Source: SMXL01 sp964527795
GTDB lineage: Bacteria; Bacteroidota; Rhodothermia; Rhodothermales; UBA10348
Reading direction: 5' to 3'
Length of the DNA: 8,682 nt
Assembly (NCBI GenBank): GCA_964527795.1
Contig: CAZGOS010000125.1
Coordinates: 1 to 8,682, forward strand
The translations under genes and the position numbers were made by a program. Shown one piece after another: positions 1 through 5,352 of the stretch (position 1 is the stretch's first letter; each line of letters begins with the position of its first letter). A model generated the notes under the pieces. That model ran no database searches, was not told the origin of the DNA, and worked only from the letters and a program-made list of their open reading frames with translations.

Positions 1-137
1 CCGTTACGCTTCATGAAGATGAAGGGCTTCATCTTCGGATTCCAACGGCTGGTCAGGTGGCCGAAATGCGTGCCGCCTTTGAGAAGGTCTTCAATCGAGG
101 CCCGATTCCTGGGCATCGCGTCTTTTGCATCACTCAT
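1..137 (-). CDS. rpsB: 30S ribosomal protein S2, N-terminal fragment
   Basis: Small-subunit ribosomal protein S2, cut by the left edge after about 45 codons. The translation begins MSDAKDAMPRNRASIEDLLK and continues through GGTHFGHLTSRWNPKMKPFI and FMKRN. The motif HFGHxTxRWNPKMKPxIF is the family's N-terminal signature (established knowledge). The ATG at 137 is chosen because the known S2 start lies a few residues before the 'I(E)(D/E)LL..G.HFGH' segment. A second Met (codon 8) is possible. No Shine-Dalgarno lies at normal distance; a GAGG sits about 20 nt upstream, too far to be convincing. It is the third gene of the rplM-rpsI-rpsB run on the minus strand and is preceded by a 135-nt spacer containing a stem-loop. 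Identity is certain; only the start is open. Confidence 0.95.
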   Translation of the reverse strand, partial: MSDAKDAMPRNRASIEDLLKGGTHFGHLTSRWNPKMKPFIFMKRN

Positions 138-171
138 GTATGTGTTGGGTTTTTCCTCTACGCCTTTCACG

Positions 172-208
172 CAGGCAGCTAAATCCTTCCGGATCACCCT
201 TCTGCCTG
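172..208 (-). promoter_or_regulatory. Stem-loop in the rpsI-rpsB spacer (possible S2 leader)
   Basis: On the minus strand CAGGCAG (208-202) pairs perfectly with CTGCCTG (178-172). Inside it, ATCC (194-191) and GGAT (186-183) can close a four-base loop. This nested hairpin lies 35 nt before the rpsB start, in an otherwise geneless 135-nt spacer. Ribosomal protein genes often carry autoregulatory mRNA leaders, so this is a candidate S2-binding or spacer structure. There is no T-tract after it, so it is not an intrinsic terminator. The pairing is seen; the function is inferred. Confidence 0.3.
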
Positions 209-272
209 TCCGGGCGTATGTGTGTTATTTGTGCCCGCTGCATGATGCAGATGATGGGCACGCGATAATATC

Positions 273-695
273 CTAACGTTTCGAGAACTGGAAGCGTTTA
301 CGCGCCTTCGGCCGTCCCGGCTTCTTGCGTTCTACCATGCGCGGATCCCTGGTAAGAAAACCGGCATCGCGAAGCGGTTTCCGAAGCTCCTCGTTGTGAA
401 CAACGAGCGCCCTCGACACACCCAGGCGAATCGCTTCCGCCTGTCCCGTCAAACCTCCACCTTTTGCGTTCACGACGATGTCAAACGTACCCGCCGTCTC
501 CGTCAACTCCAGGGGGGCTAAAATCGTACGGCGTCTCCAGTCGAGAGGGAAATACTGTTCCAACTCCTTCTTATTGACGATAACTTTGCCGGAACCTGGA
601 CGGAGATAAACGCGGGCCACCGCATTCTTCCGTCTTCCGACTGCGTTGATTTGATTCGCTACTGCCATATCTATCGAATCTTTTACCTTCGACAT
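273..695 (-). CDS. rpsI: 30S ribosomal protein S9
   Basis: Small-subunit ribosomal protein S9, which contacts P-site tRNA through its C-terminal tail. The 140-residue product has the family landmarks in order: VGRRKNAVARVYLRPGSG (residues 19-36), a GGGLTGQAEAIRLGVSRAL block around 79-97, and the C-terminal KARKRFQFSKR tail ending in the invariant SKR. The start at 695 is preferred because GGAG lies 5 nt upstream (701-704). An internal Met10 (MAVANQINAVGRRK) would give a length nearer to E. coli S9, but no ribosome binding site precedes it. The gene starts 9 nt after the rplM stop, so the two are almost certainly co-transcribed and probably translationally coupled. Nothing is missing or unusual. 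Confidence 0.97.
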   Translation of the reverse strand: MSKVKDSIDMAVANQINAVGRRKNAVARVYLRPGSGKVIVNKKELEQYFPLDWRRRTILAPLELTETAGTFDIVVNAKGGGLTGQAEAIRLGVSRALVVHNEELRKPLRDAGFLTRDPRMVERKKPGRPKARKRFQFSKR

Positions 696-700
696 TCGAT

Positions 701-704
701 CTCC
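701..704 (-). promoter_or_regulatory. rpsI ribosome binding site
   Basis: GGAG read on the minus strand, directly after the rplM stop codon and 5 nt before the ATG at 695. It decides the rpsI start in favour of 695 over the internal Met10 codon. Confidence 0.6.
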
Positions 705-1148
705 CTAGATCGAATATTCTTTAGGGTTTTGGGCTGCATGCGGATGATCGGGGCCCGCATACGTTTTCAGTTTCTTAAGCATGCTCCTCCCGAGAGGACC
801 CTTCGGCATCATGCCCTTTACGGCTTTCTCGAGAATGAACGTCGGTTTTTTACCCCTCATGTCTTTCGGAGTGGAGAGAGTGACACCACCCGGGTAACCG
901 CTGTGTCTGAAGTATTCCTTCTGCGTTTCTTTAAGTCCGGTAAACCGAACCTTATCGGCGTTGATAACGATGACATAATCACCTGTATCCACATGTGGGG
1001 TGAACGACGGTTTGTGCTTGCCACGCAGAAGCGCTGCAATTTCCGACGCAAGTCTTCCGACAACCTGATTCTCGCCGTCGATGAGATGCCACTCGCGCAC
1101 AACTTCAGCCGGTTTGGCGCTTAATGTTTTAAAACTGTTTACGTCCAT
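705..1148 (-). CDS. rplM: 50S ribosomal protein L13
   Basis: Large-subunit ribosomal protein L13, an early assembly protein. The product from the ATG at 1148 is 147 residues, close to the usual 140-150. Landmarks: MDVNSFKTLSAKPAEVVREW, then HLIDGENQVVGRLASEIAALL, GKHKPSFTPHVDTGDYVIVI, then VKGMMPKGPLGRSMLKKLK and YAGPDHPHAAQNP near the end. These are the standard L13 signatures (W..IDA....GRLAS.IA..L.GK.K....P..D.GD.V.V.N and V.GMLP...LGR....L..Y.G..HPH.AQ.P). An ATG nine codons upstream at 1175 is in frame but adds MSFCCVSGP, unlike L13 N termini, so 1148 is chosen. Neither start has a good Shine-Dalgarno. It is the first gene of the minus-strand ribosomal cluster. Confidence 0.96.
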   Translation of the reverse strand: MDVNSFKTLSAKPAEVVREWHLIDGENQVVGRLASEIAALLRGKHKPSFTPHVDTGDYVIVINADKVRFTGLKETQKEYFRHSGYPGGVTLSTPKDMRGKKPTFILEKAVKGMMPKGPLGRSMLKKLKTYAGPDHPHAAQNPKEYSI

Positions 1149-1231
1149 AGGGCCACTAACGCAACAAAAACTCATTAAATCGGGCTCTTATCCTCATCCG
1201 AAGGATTTCCTGGATAAAACCATAGTCTTAT

Positions 1232-1260
1232 AACTTACGCAATTACGTTTGATTGGTCAA
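1232..1260 (-). promoter_or_regulatory. Candidate promoter for the rplM-rpsI-rpsB operon
   Basis: On the minus strand, TTGACC (1260-1255) is followed after 17 nt by TAAGTT (1237-1232), a weak -10. TTATAA (1233-1228) slightly downstream is an alternative with a longer spacer. Position and orientation suit rplM, giving a leader of roughly 80 nt. The -35 is good and the -10 poor, and the presumed lineage may use a different consensus, so this is tentative. Confidence 0.25.
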
Positions 1261-1380
1261 TTCTCCGGAGATTAATGGCATGGAGAATGTGAGCCATCCT
1301 AACATAATCAGGGCCATAGCACTCCGTTCGGAACCACAGGTTTTCCAAAACACCAATTTTCCGACAATCTTGACATTTTG

Positions 1381-1474
1381 GCCTTACAATAAGGCGATAC
1401 TCTAAGCCGGCTGATACAAGGAAATCCCTTACACCGGGCGTAGGGGATTGCGGCTTTCGCCTTGAGGCGCTTTT
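1381..1474 (+). promoter_or_regulatory. Candidate attenuator or structured leader upstream of korA
   Basis: Four segments can pair in alternating fashion. Segment 1, GCCTTA (1381-1386), pairs with segment 2, TAAGGC (1390-1395). Segment 2, as AAGGCGA (1391-1397), also pairs perfectly with segment 3, TCGCCTT (1457-1463). Segment 3, as CGCC (1458-1461), pairs with segment 4, GGCG (1466-1469), across a TTGA loop, followed by C and TTTT (1470-1474). The 2:3 pairing is extended by AAGCCG (1404-1409) with CGGCTT (1451-1456). It encloses a 10-bp hairpin, AATCCCTTAC (1423-1432) with GTAGGGGATT (1440-1449), which has one G-U pair. This is the geometry of an anti-terminator/terminator switch, but the 3:4 hairpin is short and the promoter is not fixed. 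If transcription starts after about 1395, segments 1 and 2 are not in the RNA and the repeats would have to act on DNA. Confidence 0.35.
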
Positions 1475-1507
1475 CCGTACGCTGGAATGCCTTCAAAAGC
1501 AACCTTC

Positions 1508-1511
1508 GAGG
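1508..1511 (+). promoter_or_regulatory. korA ribosome binding site
   Basis: GAGG, 5 nt before the ATG at 1517. The alternative in-frame ATG at 1487 has no comparable site, so this favours 1517 as the start. Confidence 0.5.
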
Positions 1512-1516
1512 CCCAA

Positions 1517-2956
1517 ATGAGCACTCAGACAGCCAAAAAAGAGCGGCCAAAACCGTTTCTATTTCCGCAGTTCTGCAAGGCGTGTGGCCGGTGCATCGAA
1601 GCGTGTCCGAGCAACTGCATCACGTTCAGCTCGACCATCGATTCTGCAACGGGACTAACGCCAGTGGTCATCGATCTGGATGTTTGTAACGGTTGCGGAT
1701 TGTGCTTCGACGCATGTCCCGAACCGTTCGGGTTATTGCCCATTCCGGGTACGGATTTTGACCCCGGGGTTGTGGATCCGGAGACATTATTCGGTCCGCG
1801 CGCCACAACGGCGCCCAAACCCCGCCGCAAGGCGGACCAACGTGTCCCGTTGCCGGACAGAGAGCCGATGGTCTTAAAAGGCACTCACGCGTCGGCGGTT
1901 GGCGCCTTGCTTGCCGGATGTCGACATTTCTTCGGGTATCCCATCACGCCTTCGACCGAAGGAGCCGAACTCCTGGCGCGCGTGCTTCCGAAACTCGGCG
2001 GTGTATTCATCCAGGCCGTGAGCGAAGTGGCCGCCGTGAACATGATGTATGGATGCGGTGGCGCCGGAATGCGAACCATGACGTTCACGTCATCTCCCGG
2101 TTTCAGTCTGATGCTTGAAGGTATCTCCTATATGATCGGCGCCGAGGTACCCGGCGTTTTTGTCAACATTATGCGAGGCGGACCTGGTCTGGGCAATATC
2201 TCGCCGGAGCAGGCCGACATTAAACTCGTATGTCGAGGTCTCGGGCATGGGAATACGCACGCGATCGTACTGGCGCCGGCTTCACCACAGGAGATGCTCG
2301 ATCTGACCATGCTGGCTTTCGATCTGGCATTCAAATACCGCAATCCGGTCATCATTGCAGGCGATGGATATCTCGGGCAGATAACCGGCCGCGTCGATCT
2401 ACCGAAGGAAATGGTCAAACCGGGTCTTCCCGCCTGGGCCGTGCATGGCGACCGGGGACACCGGGCGAATCTGATCAATTCTTTTCGTCTGGATGAATCG
2501 GATCTGGAAGAATTCAACATTTCCCTCAACGACAAGTATCGCCGGATGACGAAAAACGAGCAGCGATCTGAACGTTTCCTCTGCGAGGATGCGGACTGGT
2601 TGATCGTTGCAAGCAATACGCCGGCGAGGATCGCAAAAGGTGCGGTTCGCACGCTGCGGGAGAAGGGCATCAAAGCCGGACTCTTCCGCCCGATCACGCT
2701 CTGGCCGTTTCCGGTAAACGATCTTCTGCCGCTCCTGAATCAGGGTAAGGATATTGTGAAGAACATAGTGATGGTCGAAGCCGGAGCCGGGCAACTCGAG
2801 GACGAGTTACGGCTGGCGCTGAGCTACAGCAAACTCCGTCGGAAACCGTATATCGATCGCATACAGAGATACGGCGGGATGCTGCCGCAGCCGGTGGATA
2901 TGGTAGAAAAAGTGATACAACTGGAGGCATCGCGCGATGGAAACCGTGTTCTATAA
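1517..2956 (+). CDS. korA: 2-oxoacid:ferredoxin oxidoreductase, ferredoxin-alpha fusion subunit
   Basis: A 479-residue fusion of the delta (ferredoxin) and alpha parts of a 2-oxoacid:ferredoxin oxidoreductase, a cytoplasmic enzyme turning a 2-oxoacid plus CoA into acyl-CoA, CO2 and reduced ferredoxin. Residues 15-75 carry two [4Fe-4S] motifs: CKACGRCIEACP (Cys20/23/26/30) and CNGCGLCFDACP (Cys57/60/63/67). A Pro/Arg-rich linker (about 93-116) leads to the alpha domains. These contain the signature YPITPSTE (141-148), QAVSEVAAVNMMYGCGGAG, TFTSSPGFSLMLEGISYM, MRGGPGLGNISPEQADI and a C-terminal core ending in MVEAGAGQLEDELRL. The gamma domain often fused to alpha is absent here and sits on the next protein. 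A start at 1487 would add ten residues but lacks a ribosome binding site. It overlaps the next gene by 20 nt. Substrate (2-oxoglutarate, branched-chain 2-oxoacid or pyruvate) cannot be fixed from motifs; the korA symbol is a best guess. Confidence 0.9.
   Translation: MSTQTAKKERPKPFLFPQFCKACGRCIEACPSNCITFSSTIDSATGLTPVVIDLDVCNGCGLCFDACPEPFGLLPIPGTDFDPGVVDPETLFGPRATTAPKPRRKADQRVPLPDREPMVLKGTHASAVGALLAGCRHFFGYPITPSTEGAELLARVLPKLGGVFIQAVSEVAAVNMMYGCGGAGMRTMTFTSSPGFSLMLEGISYMIGAEVPGVFVNIMRGGPGLGNISPEQADIKLVCRGLGHGNTHAIVLAPASPQEMLDLTMLAFDLAFKYRNPVIIAGDGYLGQITGRVDLPKEMVKPGLPAWAVHGDRGHRANLINSFRLDESDLEEFNISLNDKYRRMTKNEQRSERFLCEDADWLIVASNTPARIAKGAVRTLREKGIKAGLFRPITLWPFPVNDLLPLLNQGKDIVKNIVMVEAGAGQLEDELRLALSYSKLRRKPYIDRIQRYGGMLPQPVDMVEKVIQLEASRDGNRVL
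2923..2927 (+). promoter_or_regulatory. korB ribosome binding site inside korA
   Basis: GGAGG, 9 nt before the ATG at 2937 and lying within the last codons of korA. It fixes the start of the beta-gamma subunit inside the upstream gene and suggests coupled, matched translation of the two subunits. Confidence 0.65.
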
Positions 2957-4358
2957 CCGATTCGAGCGTCACGATAACGCCGAAGGCCTGAAAGCGCATG
3001 CGACACACTACTGTGCCGGTTGCGGTCACGGACTCATACACAAATATCTGGCGCAGGCGATTGACGAGCTGGGTGTGCAGGATCGAACAATCGCAATTTC
3101 GCCGGTCGGCTGTTCCGTTTTTCTGTATTACTACCTGGACGTGGGTAATACGCAGGCGGCGCACGGCCGGGCGCCGGCCGTCGCTATCGGTCATAAGGTG
3201 GCCAATCCAGATTCCATCGTCGTCAGTTACCAGGGAGACGGAGACCTCGCGTCCATCGGAATAGGAGAGATTATGCAGCTCGCACAGATGGGACTGCCGA
3301 TAACTGTAGTCTTCGTCAATAATGCGATTTACGGAATGACGGGTGGTCAGATGGCTCCGACCACGTTGATGGGCCAGAAAACCACGACGACTCCCGCGGG
3401 TCGGGAGCGGCTCTTTGGCAAGCCATTCAAAGTAGCTGAAACCATCGCACAACTGGACGGCCCGGCATACGTAGAGCGCGTAGCGCTGTATGACAACAAA
3501 CAAAGAACCCGGGCACGAAGGGCGATCAAAAAAGCGCTTCGAATGCAGGTGGAAAATAAAGGTCTGGGATTTGTCGAGGTTCTTTCCGAATGCCCCGTGC
3601 ATCTGCACGTCACGCCTAAAGATGCCGAGATCTGGGTGAAGGAGAATCTGACCCAAGTTTTCCCGCTCGGCGTAAAGAAGGATCTGGACCCGGATCCGTG
3701 GTTTGATCTCGGAGAGCCATCGTTCGATCCTGAAAAAGTACTTGAGCAAATCGAGGCCACGGATGAAAAGGTCACCCGCTTCAGCAAAGGCTTTCCCGAG
3801 CATATCGACCCGGACGACGTATCGGTGAAGTTCGCCGGAGCTGGAGGCGACGGCGCACAGATGATCGCCAGACTCTCGTGCGCGGCTGCGATCAACGAGG
3901 GTTTCGACTCTACGTACATTCCGAGCTACGGACCGGAATCACGCGGTGGAACGTCATATGCCGATGTGCACATTGCGAAGCATGAAGTGCTCTCGCCGGC
4001 GGTTCCGGATCCTCATGCGTTGGTCGTATTCAACCCCCCGAGCCTGGAGAAATTCGGTCCAACCGTACGCCGGGGAGGCACCATTGTGTACGACACGACG
4101 GTAATCTCCGACGTACCAGACCTTGATCCGAGCATTAACGTCGTAGGCATCCCGATCTCCCAGATTGCTCACGAAATCGGCGAGACCAGAGTAAAAAATG
4201 TCGTGGCACTGGGTGTGTTGTACGCCGCAACGGGATTCATGGAACGCGAGAGTCTGCTCGCCGCACTGGATCAGTCGCTTCAGCAGAATGGCGCCATGCT
4301 CGAGCTGAATCATGAAGCGTTCGAGCGAGGAGTCGAGGTAGCGGCACGCCTGGCCTGA
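2937..4358 (+). CDS. korB: 2-oxoacid:ferredoxin oxidoreductase, beta-gamma fusion subunit
   Basis: This 473-residue protein supplies the TPP-binding beta part and the gamma part of the same enzyme. The beta half (about 1-290) opens with YCAGCGHG (Cys26, Cys29). It has SPVGCS (Cys59), the TPP/Mg motif GDGDLASIGIGEIMQLA (100-116) followed by VNNAIYGMTGGQ (127-138), and SECPVHLH (Cys219). Cys26, 29, 59 and 219 are spaced like the four [4Fe-4S] ligands of known OFOR beta subunits. After a linker (about 245-294), residues 295-473 form the gamma domain, with the GAGGDGAQ loop (301-308) and the SYGPESRGGTSYADVHI segment. Beta alone is usually about 280-350 residues and gamma about 180, so this is a full-length fusion. 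The strong GGAGG site supports the ATG at 2937. With korA it makes a complete two-polypeptide enzyme. The korB symbol follows the beta half. Confidence 0.9.
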   Translation: METVFYNRFERHDNAEGLKAHATHYCAGCGHGLIHKYLAQAIDELGVQDRTIAISPVGCSVFLYYYLDVGNTQAAHGRAPAVAIGHKVANPDSIVVSYQGDGDLASIGIGEIMQLAQMGLPITVVFVNNAIYGMTGGQMAPTTLMGQKTTTTPAGRERLFGKPFKVAETIAQLDGPAYVERVALYDNKQRTRARRAIKKALRMQVENKGLGFVEVLSECPVHLHVTPKDAEIWVKENLTQVFPLGVKKDLDPDPWFDLGEPSFDPEKVLEQIEATDEKVTRFSKGFPEHIDPDDVSVKFAGAGGDGAQMIARLSCAAAINEGFDSTYIPSYGPESRGGTSYADVHIAKHEVLSPAVPDPHALVVFNPPSLEKFGPTVRRGGTIVYDTTVISDVPDLDPSINVVGIPISQIAHEIGETRVKNVVALGVLYAATGFMERESLLAALDQSLQQNGAMLELNHEAFERGVEVAARLA

Positions 4359-4386
4359 TCAGGCTCTCGATCGCAGCTACTCCGTA

Positions 4387-4411
4387 GGGCCGGTATTTCA
4401 CATACCGACCC
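4387..4411 (+). terminator. Stem-loop at the 3' end of the kor operon
   Basis: GGGCCGGTAT (4387-4396) and ATACCGACCC (4402-4411) form a 10-position stem with one C/A mismatch around TTCAC. It begins 28 nt after the korB stop and is probably the end or a 3' stabiliser of the kor transcript. No T-run follows, so it is not a standard intrinsic terminator. Confidence 0.35.
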
Positions 4412-4420
4412 TCATACACG

Positions 4421-4439
4421 AAAAAACCAGGGCCTGGTT
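4421..4439 (-). terminator. Possible minus-strand intrinsic terminator
   Basis: AACCAG (4425-4430) and CTGGTT (4434-4439) form a tight stem around GGC, preceded by AAAAAA (4421-4426). On the minus strand this reads as a hairpin ending in a T-run. There is no minus-strand gene to its right that it could end, so it may stop antisense transcription toward the kor operon, or be chance. Confidence 0.25.
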
Positions 4440-4493
4440 GAGGCTCAGTCCGTATCCAACATCACGGCCGTTTATTTCAATTGGATGACAGTT

Positions 4494-4521
4494 TTGGCGT
4501 TCGGTTTTTGATCTTGGCGTT
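4494..4521 (+). repeat. Two 8-bp direct repeats 20 bp apart
   Basis: TTGGCGTT occurs at 4494-4501 and again at 4514-4521, a centre-to-centre distance of exactly 20 bp, near two helical turns. They end 72 nt before the sigma factor ATG, where a promoter or regulator site would be expected, and TATAGA follows at 4524-4529. Candidate operator or repeated promoter element. Confidence 0.3.
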
Positions 4522-4537
4522 TCTATAGATGAAAGGA

Positions 4538-4558
4538 CATCCGGCCGGAGAACGGATG
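4538..4558 (+). repeat. Inverted repeat before the sigma gene
   Basis: CATCCG (4538-4543) pairs with CGGATG (4553-4558) around a 9-nt loop. The 10-bp palindrome TCCGGCCGGA (4540-4549) lies inside as an alternative. The right arm contains the ATG of the upstream ORF, and GGAG (4547-4550) lies in the loop, so folding could affect initiation there. Confidence 0.3.
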
Positions 4559-4624
4559 CAGGCGATTCCCACCCCCGCCCCGCACCCTGCCAATGTCATT
4601 CAATTTCGATTTGAAATCGCTTGA
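4556..4624 (+). CDS. Short upstream ORF overlapping the sigma gene start
   Basis: A 22-codon ORF, MQAIPTPAPHPANVIQFRFE then IA and stop. Its ATG has GGAG at 4547-4550, 5 nt upstream, the best ribosome binding site in this stretch. It runs in a different frame (+2 relative to the sigma gene) across the sigma ATG at 4593 and stops 29 nt inside that gene. The sigma ATG has no Shine-Dalgarno. This arrangement could serve translational coupling or leader-peptide control. It is proline-rich and matches no family I know. It could be chance, so confidence is low. Confidence 0.3.
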   Translation: MQAIPTPAPHPANVIQFRFEIA

Positions 4625-5231
4625 CGCTCTTGCGTCGAAGCTCCCTTTCCATCTGGACGATACGAACGAAGTCAACGAGGCATACTGTGCCTATCGAGAG
4701 CGCTCCCATGCCGAGTCGGCCTACCTCATAGATCTCTGGACCTACTGTTTTATCCGACGCTACTACCTGATAAAGTTCATCGCTGAAGCGAGCTTTCGGC
4801 CGGTGGAGCTTGATCAGGTTGTCGAACGAACGTATCGGAAAGTCGAAAGAAGCCGGTATCAACTTGAACGCAACGACCGGTATGCGCAGTGGGTCAGCGT
4901 AATATGCAAGAACACGTACGTCAATTTCGTCACGCGCCGGAAGTACGTGACAACACTGGACGTAGCGGTCAATGACGAGCCCGAGGCACCGAGCCGAAAT
5001 CTGGGAGATGATGCCGGTGTCTTGTATCTGGCGCTGTCGCGTGCGATCGAACGCCTTCCTCTTTTCCTGCGAAGCGTGGCGCGCATGCGGTTTGTAGAAG
5101 ATCTTTCATACGAGGAAATAAGTCGAATGACGGGGAAATCCGTGCCGACGATTCGCGCTTACGTCCACAAAATCTGCCTCCGGTTTCGACGCGATAGAGG
5201 ATTGAATGCTTTCAAGGATTGGTACCAGTGA
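4593..5231 (+). CDS. ECF-like RNA polymerase sigma factor
   Basis: A 212-residue sigma-70 family protein of ECF type, predicted to direct RNA polymerase to a small regulon. Region 2 spans about 40-117, with the core ELDQVVERTYRKVERSRYQL (72-91) and WVSVICKNTYVNFVTRRK (100-117), matching the usual 'DLxQExFxRVxR...WLxxIxRNxxxDxxRR' layout. After a short acidic linker, region 4 spans about 144-201, with AIERLPLFLRSVARMRFVED (151-170), then LSYEEISRMTGKSVPTIRAY as the helix-turn-helix and an Arg-rich end. Region 3 is absent, as in ECF factors. About 40 N-terminal residues before region 2 are longer than typical and rich in acidic and aromatic residues. The ATG at 4593 is the only ATG, GTG or TTG in frame after the stop at 4530 and has no Shine-Dalgarno. 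The next gene, 112-121 nt downstream, is a membrane protein and a plausible partner. Confidence 0.85.
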   Translation: MSFNFDLKSLDALASKLPFHLDDTNEVNEAYCAYRERSHAESAYLIDLWTYCFIRRYYLIKFIAEASFRPVELDQVVERTYRKVERSRYQLERNDRYAQWVSVICKNTYVNFVTRRKYVTTLDVAVNDEPEAPSRNLGDDAGVLYLALSRAIERLPLFLRSVARMRFVEDLSYEEISRMTGKSVPTIRAYVHKICLRFRRDRGLNAFKDWYQ

Positions 5232-5267
5232 GCGGCACTGTTAAATATTGCAGGCCTTTTTCACTCG

Positions 5268-5280
5268 CGACGTTACGTCG
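5268..5280 (+). repeat. Small inverted repeat after the sigma gene
   Basis: CGACG (5268-5272), TTA, CGTCG (5276-5280). It is a short GC-rich hairpin in the spacer before the membrane protein gene. No T-run follows, so it is not a terminator. Confidence 0.2.
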
Positions 5281-5336
5281 GGCCATGAATGGTGTCTATG
5301 TTGGTAGAGGTCGTTCCGTCCAGCCATCTTGTAACC

Positions 5337-5342
5337 GGGAGG
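5337..5342 (+). promoter_or_regulatory. Ribosome binding site deciding the membrane protein start
   Basis: GGGAGG ends only 1 nt before an ATG at 5344 but 10 nt before the in-frame ATG at 5353. The latter spacing is within the normal range, so 5353 is the likelier start. Confidence 0.5.
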
Positions 5343-5352
5343 TATGAGAAAA

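Larger units (their letters stand above)
1149..1516. other. Divergent intergenic region between rplM and korA
   Basis: This is a 368-base stretch without a credible gene. Short ORFs here match nothing recognisable and overlap clear regulatory structure. Reading left to right it holds the 5' side of rplM with a candidate minus-strand promoter (1232-1260), the palindrome TCTCCGGAGA (1262-1271), several weak plus-strand promoter candidates, and a cluster of inverted repeats from 1381 to 1474 just before korA. The plus-strand candidates are TTGATT (1249-1254) with ATTAAT (1271-1276, spacing 16), and CCGACA (1361-1366) with TACAAT (1385-1390, spacing 18). A perfect TTGACA at 1370-1375 has only GATACT at 1396-1401, spaced 20. 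I cannot decide among them from sequence alone. Confidence 0.6.
4359..4592. other. Spacer between the kor operon and the sigma factor gene
   Basis: This 234-base spacer contains, in order, a long hairpin after korB (4387-4411), a hairpin with an A-tract that reads as a minus-strand terminator (4421-4439), two 8-bp direct repeats 20 bp apart (4494-4521), an inverted repeat (4538-4558), and the start of a short upstream ORF (4556). A TATAGA box at 4524-4529 is the best -10-like element, but I see no -35 at 16-18 nt before it, so no promoter is called. Confidence 0.5.

Noticed and set aside
13..276. 87-codon plus-strand open frame at the left edge
   Set aside because: Opposite the conserved S2 N terminus and the rpsI-rpsB spacer; no ribosome binding site or recognisable product.
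651..1124. 157-codon plus-strand open frame opposite rpsI/rplM
   Set aside because: Shadow of rplM, which is unmistakable on the other strand.
1370..1401. TTGACA followed by GATACT as the korA promoter
   Set aside because: The -35 is perfect, but the spacer is 20 nt and the -10 is partial. It is also incompatible with a transcribed leader structure, so it is listed only as one of several candidates.
2128..2697. 189-codon minus-strand open frame inside korA
   Set aside because: Antisense shadow of the alpha-subunit core; low-complexity Arg/Ser-rich translation with no family features or ribosome binding site.
2694..3803. 369-codon open frame on the minus strand across korA/korB
   Set aside because: It lies opposite strongly conserved coding sequence with intact motifs. 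Its translation shows no recognisable domain, and long antisense frames are expected in sequence of this composition.
5285..5347. 20-codon ORF ending in ATGA at the membrane protein start
   Set aside because: No good Shine-Dalgarno and an unremarkable translation. Kept only as an argument in the start-choice finding, not called as a gene.
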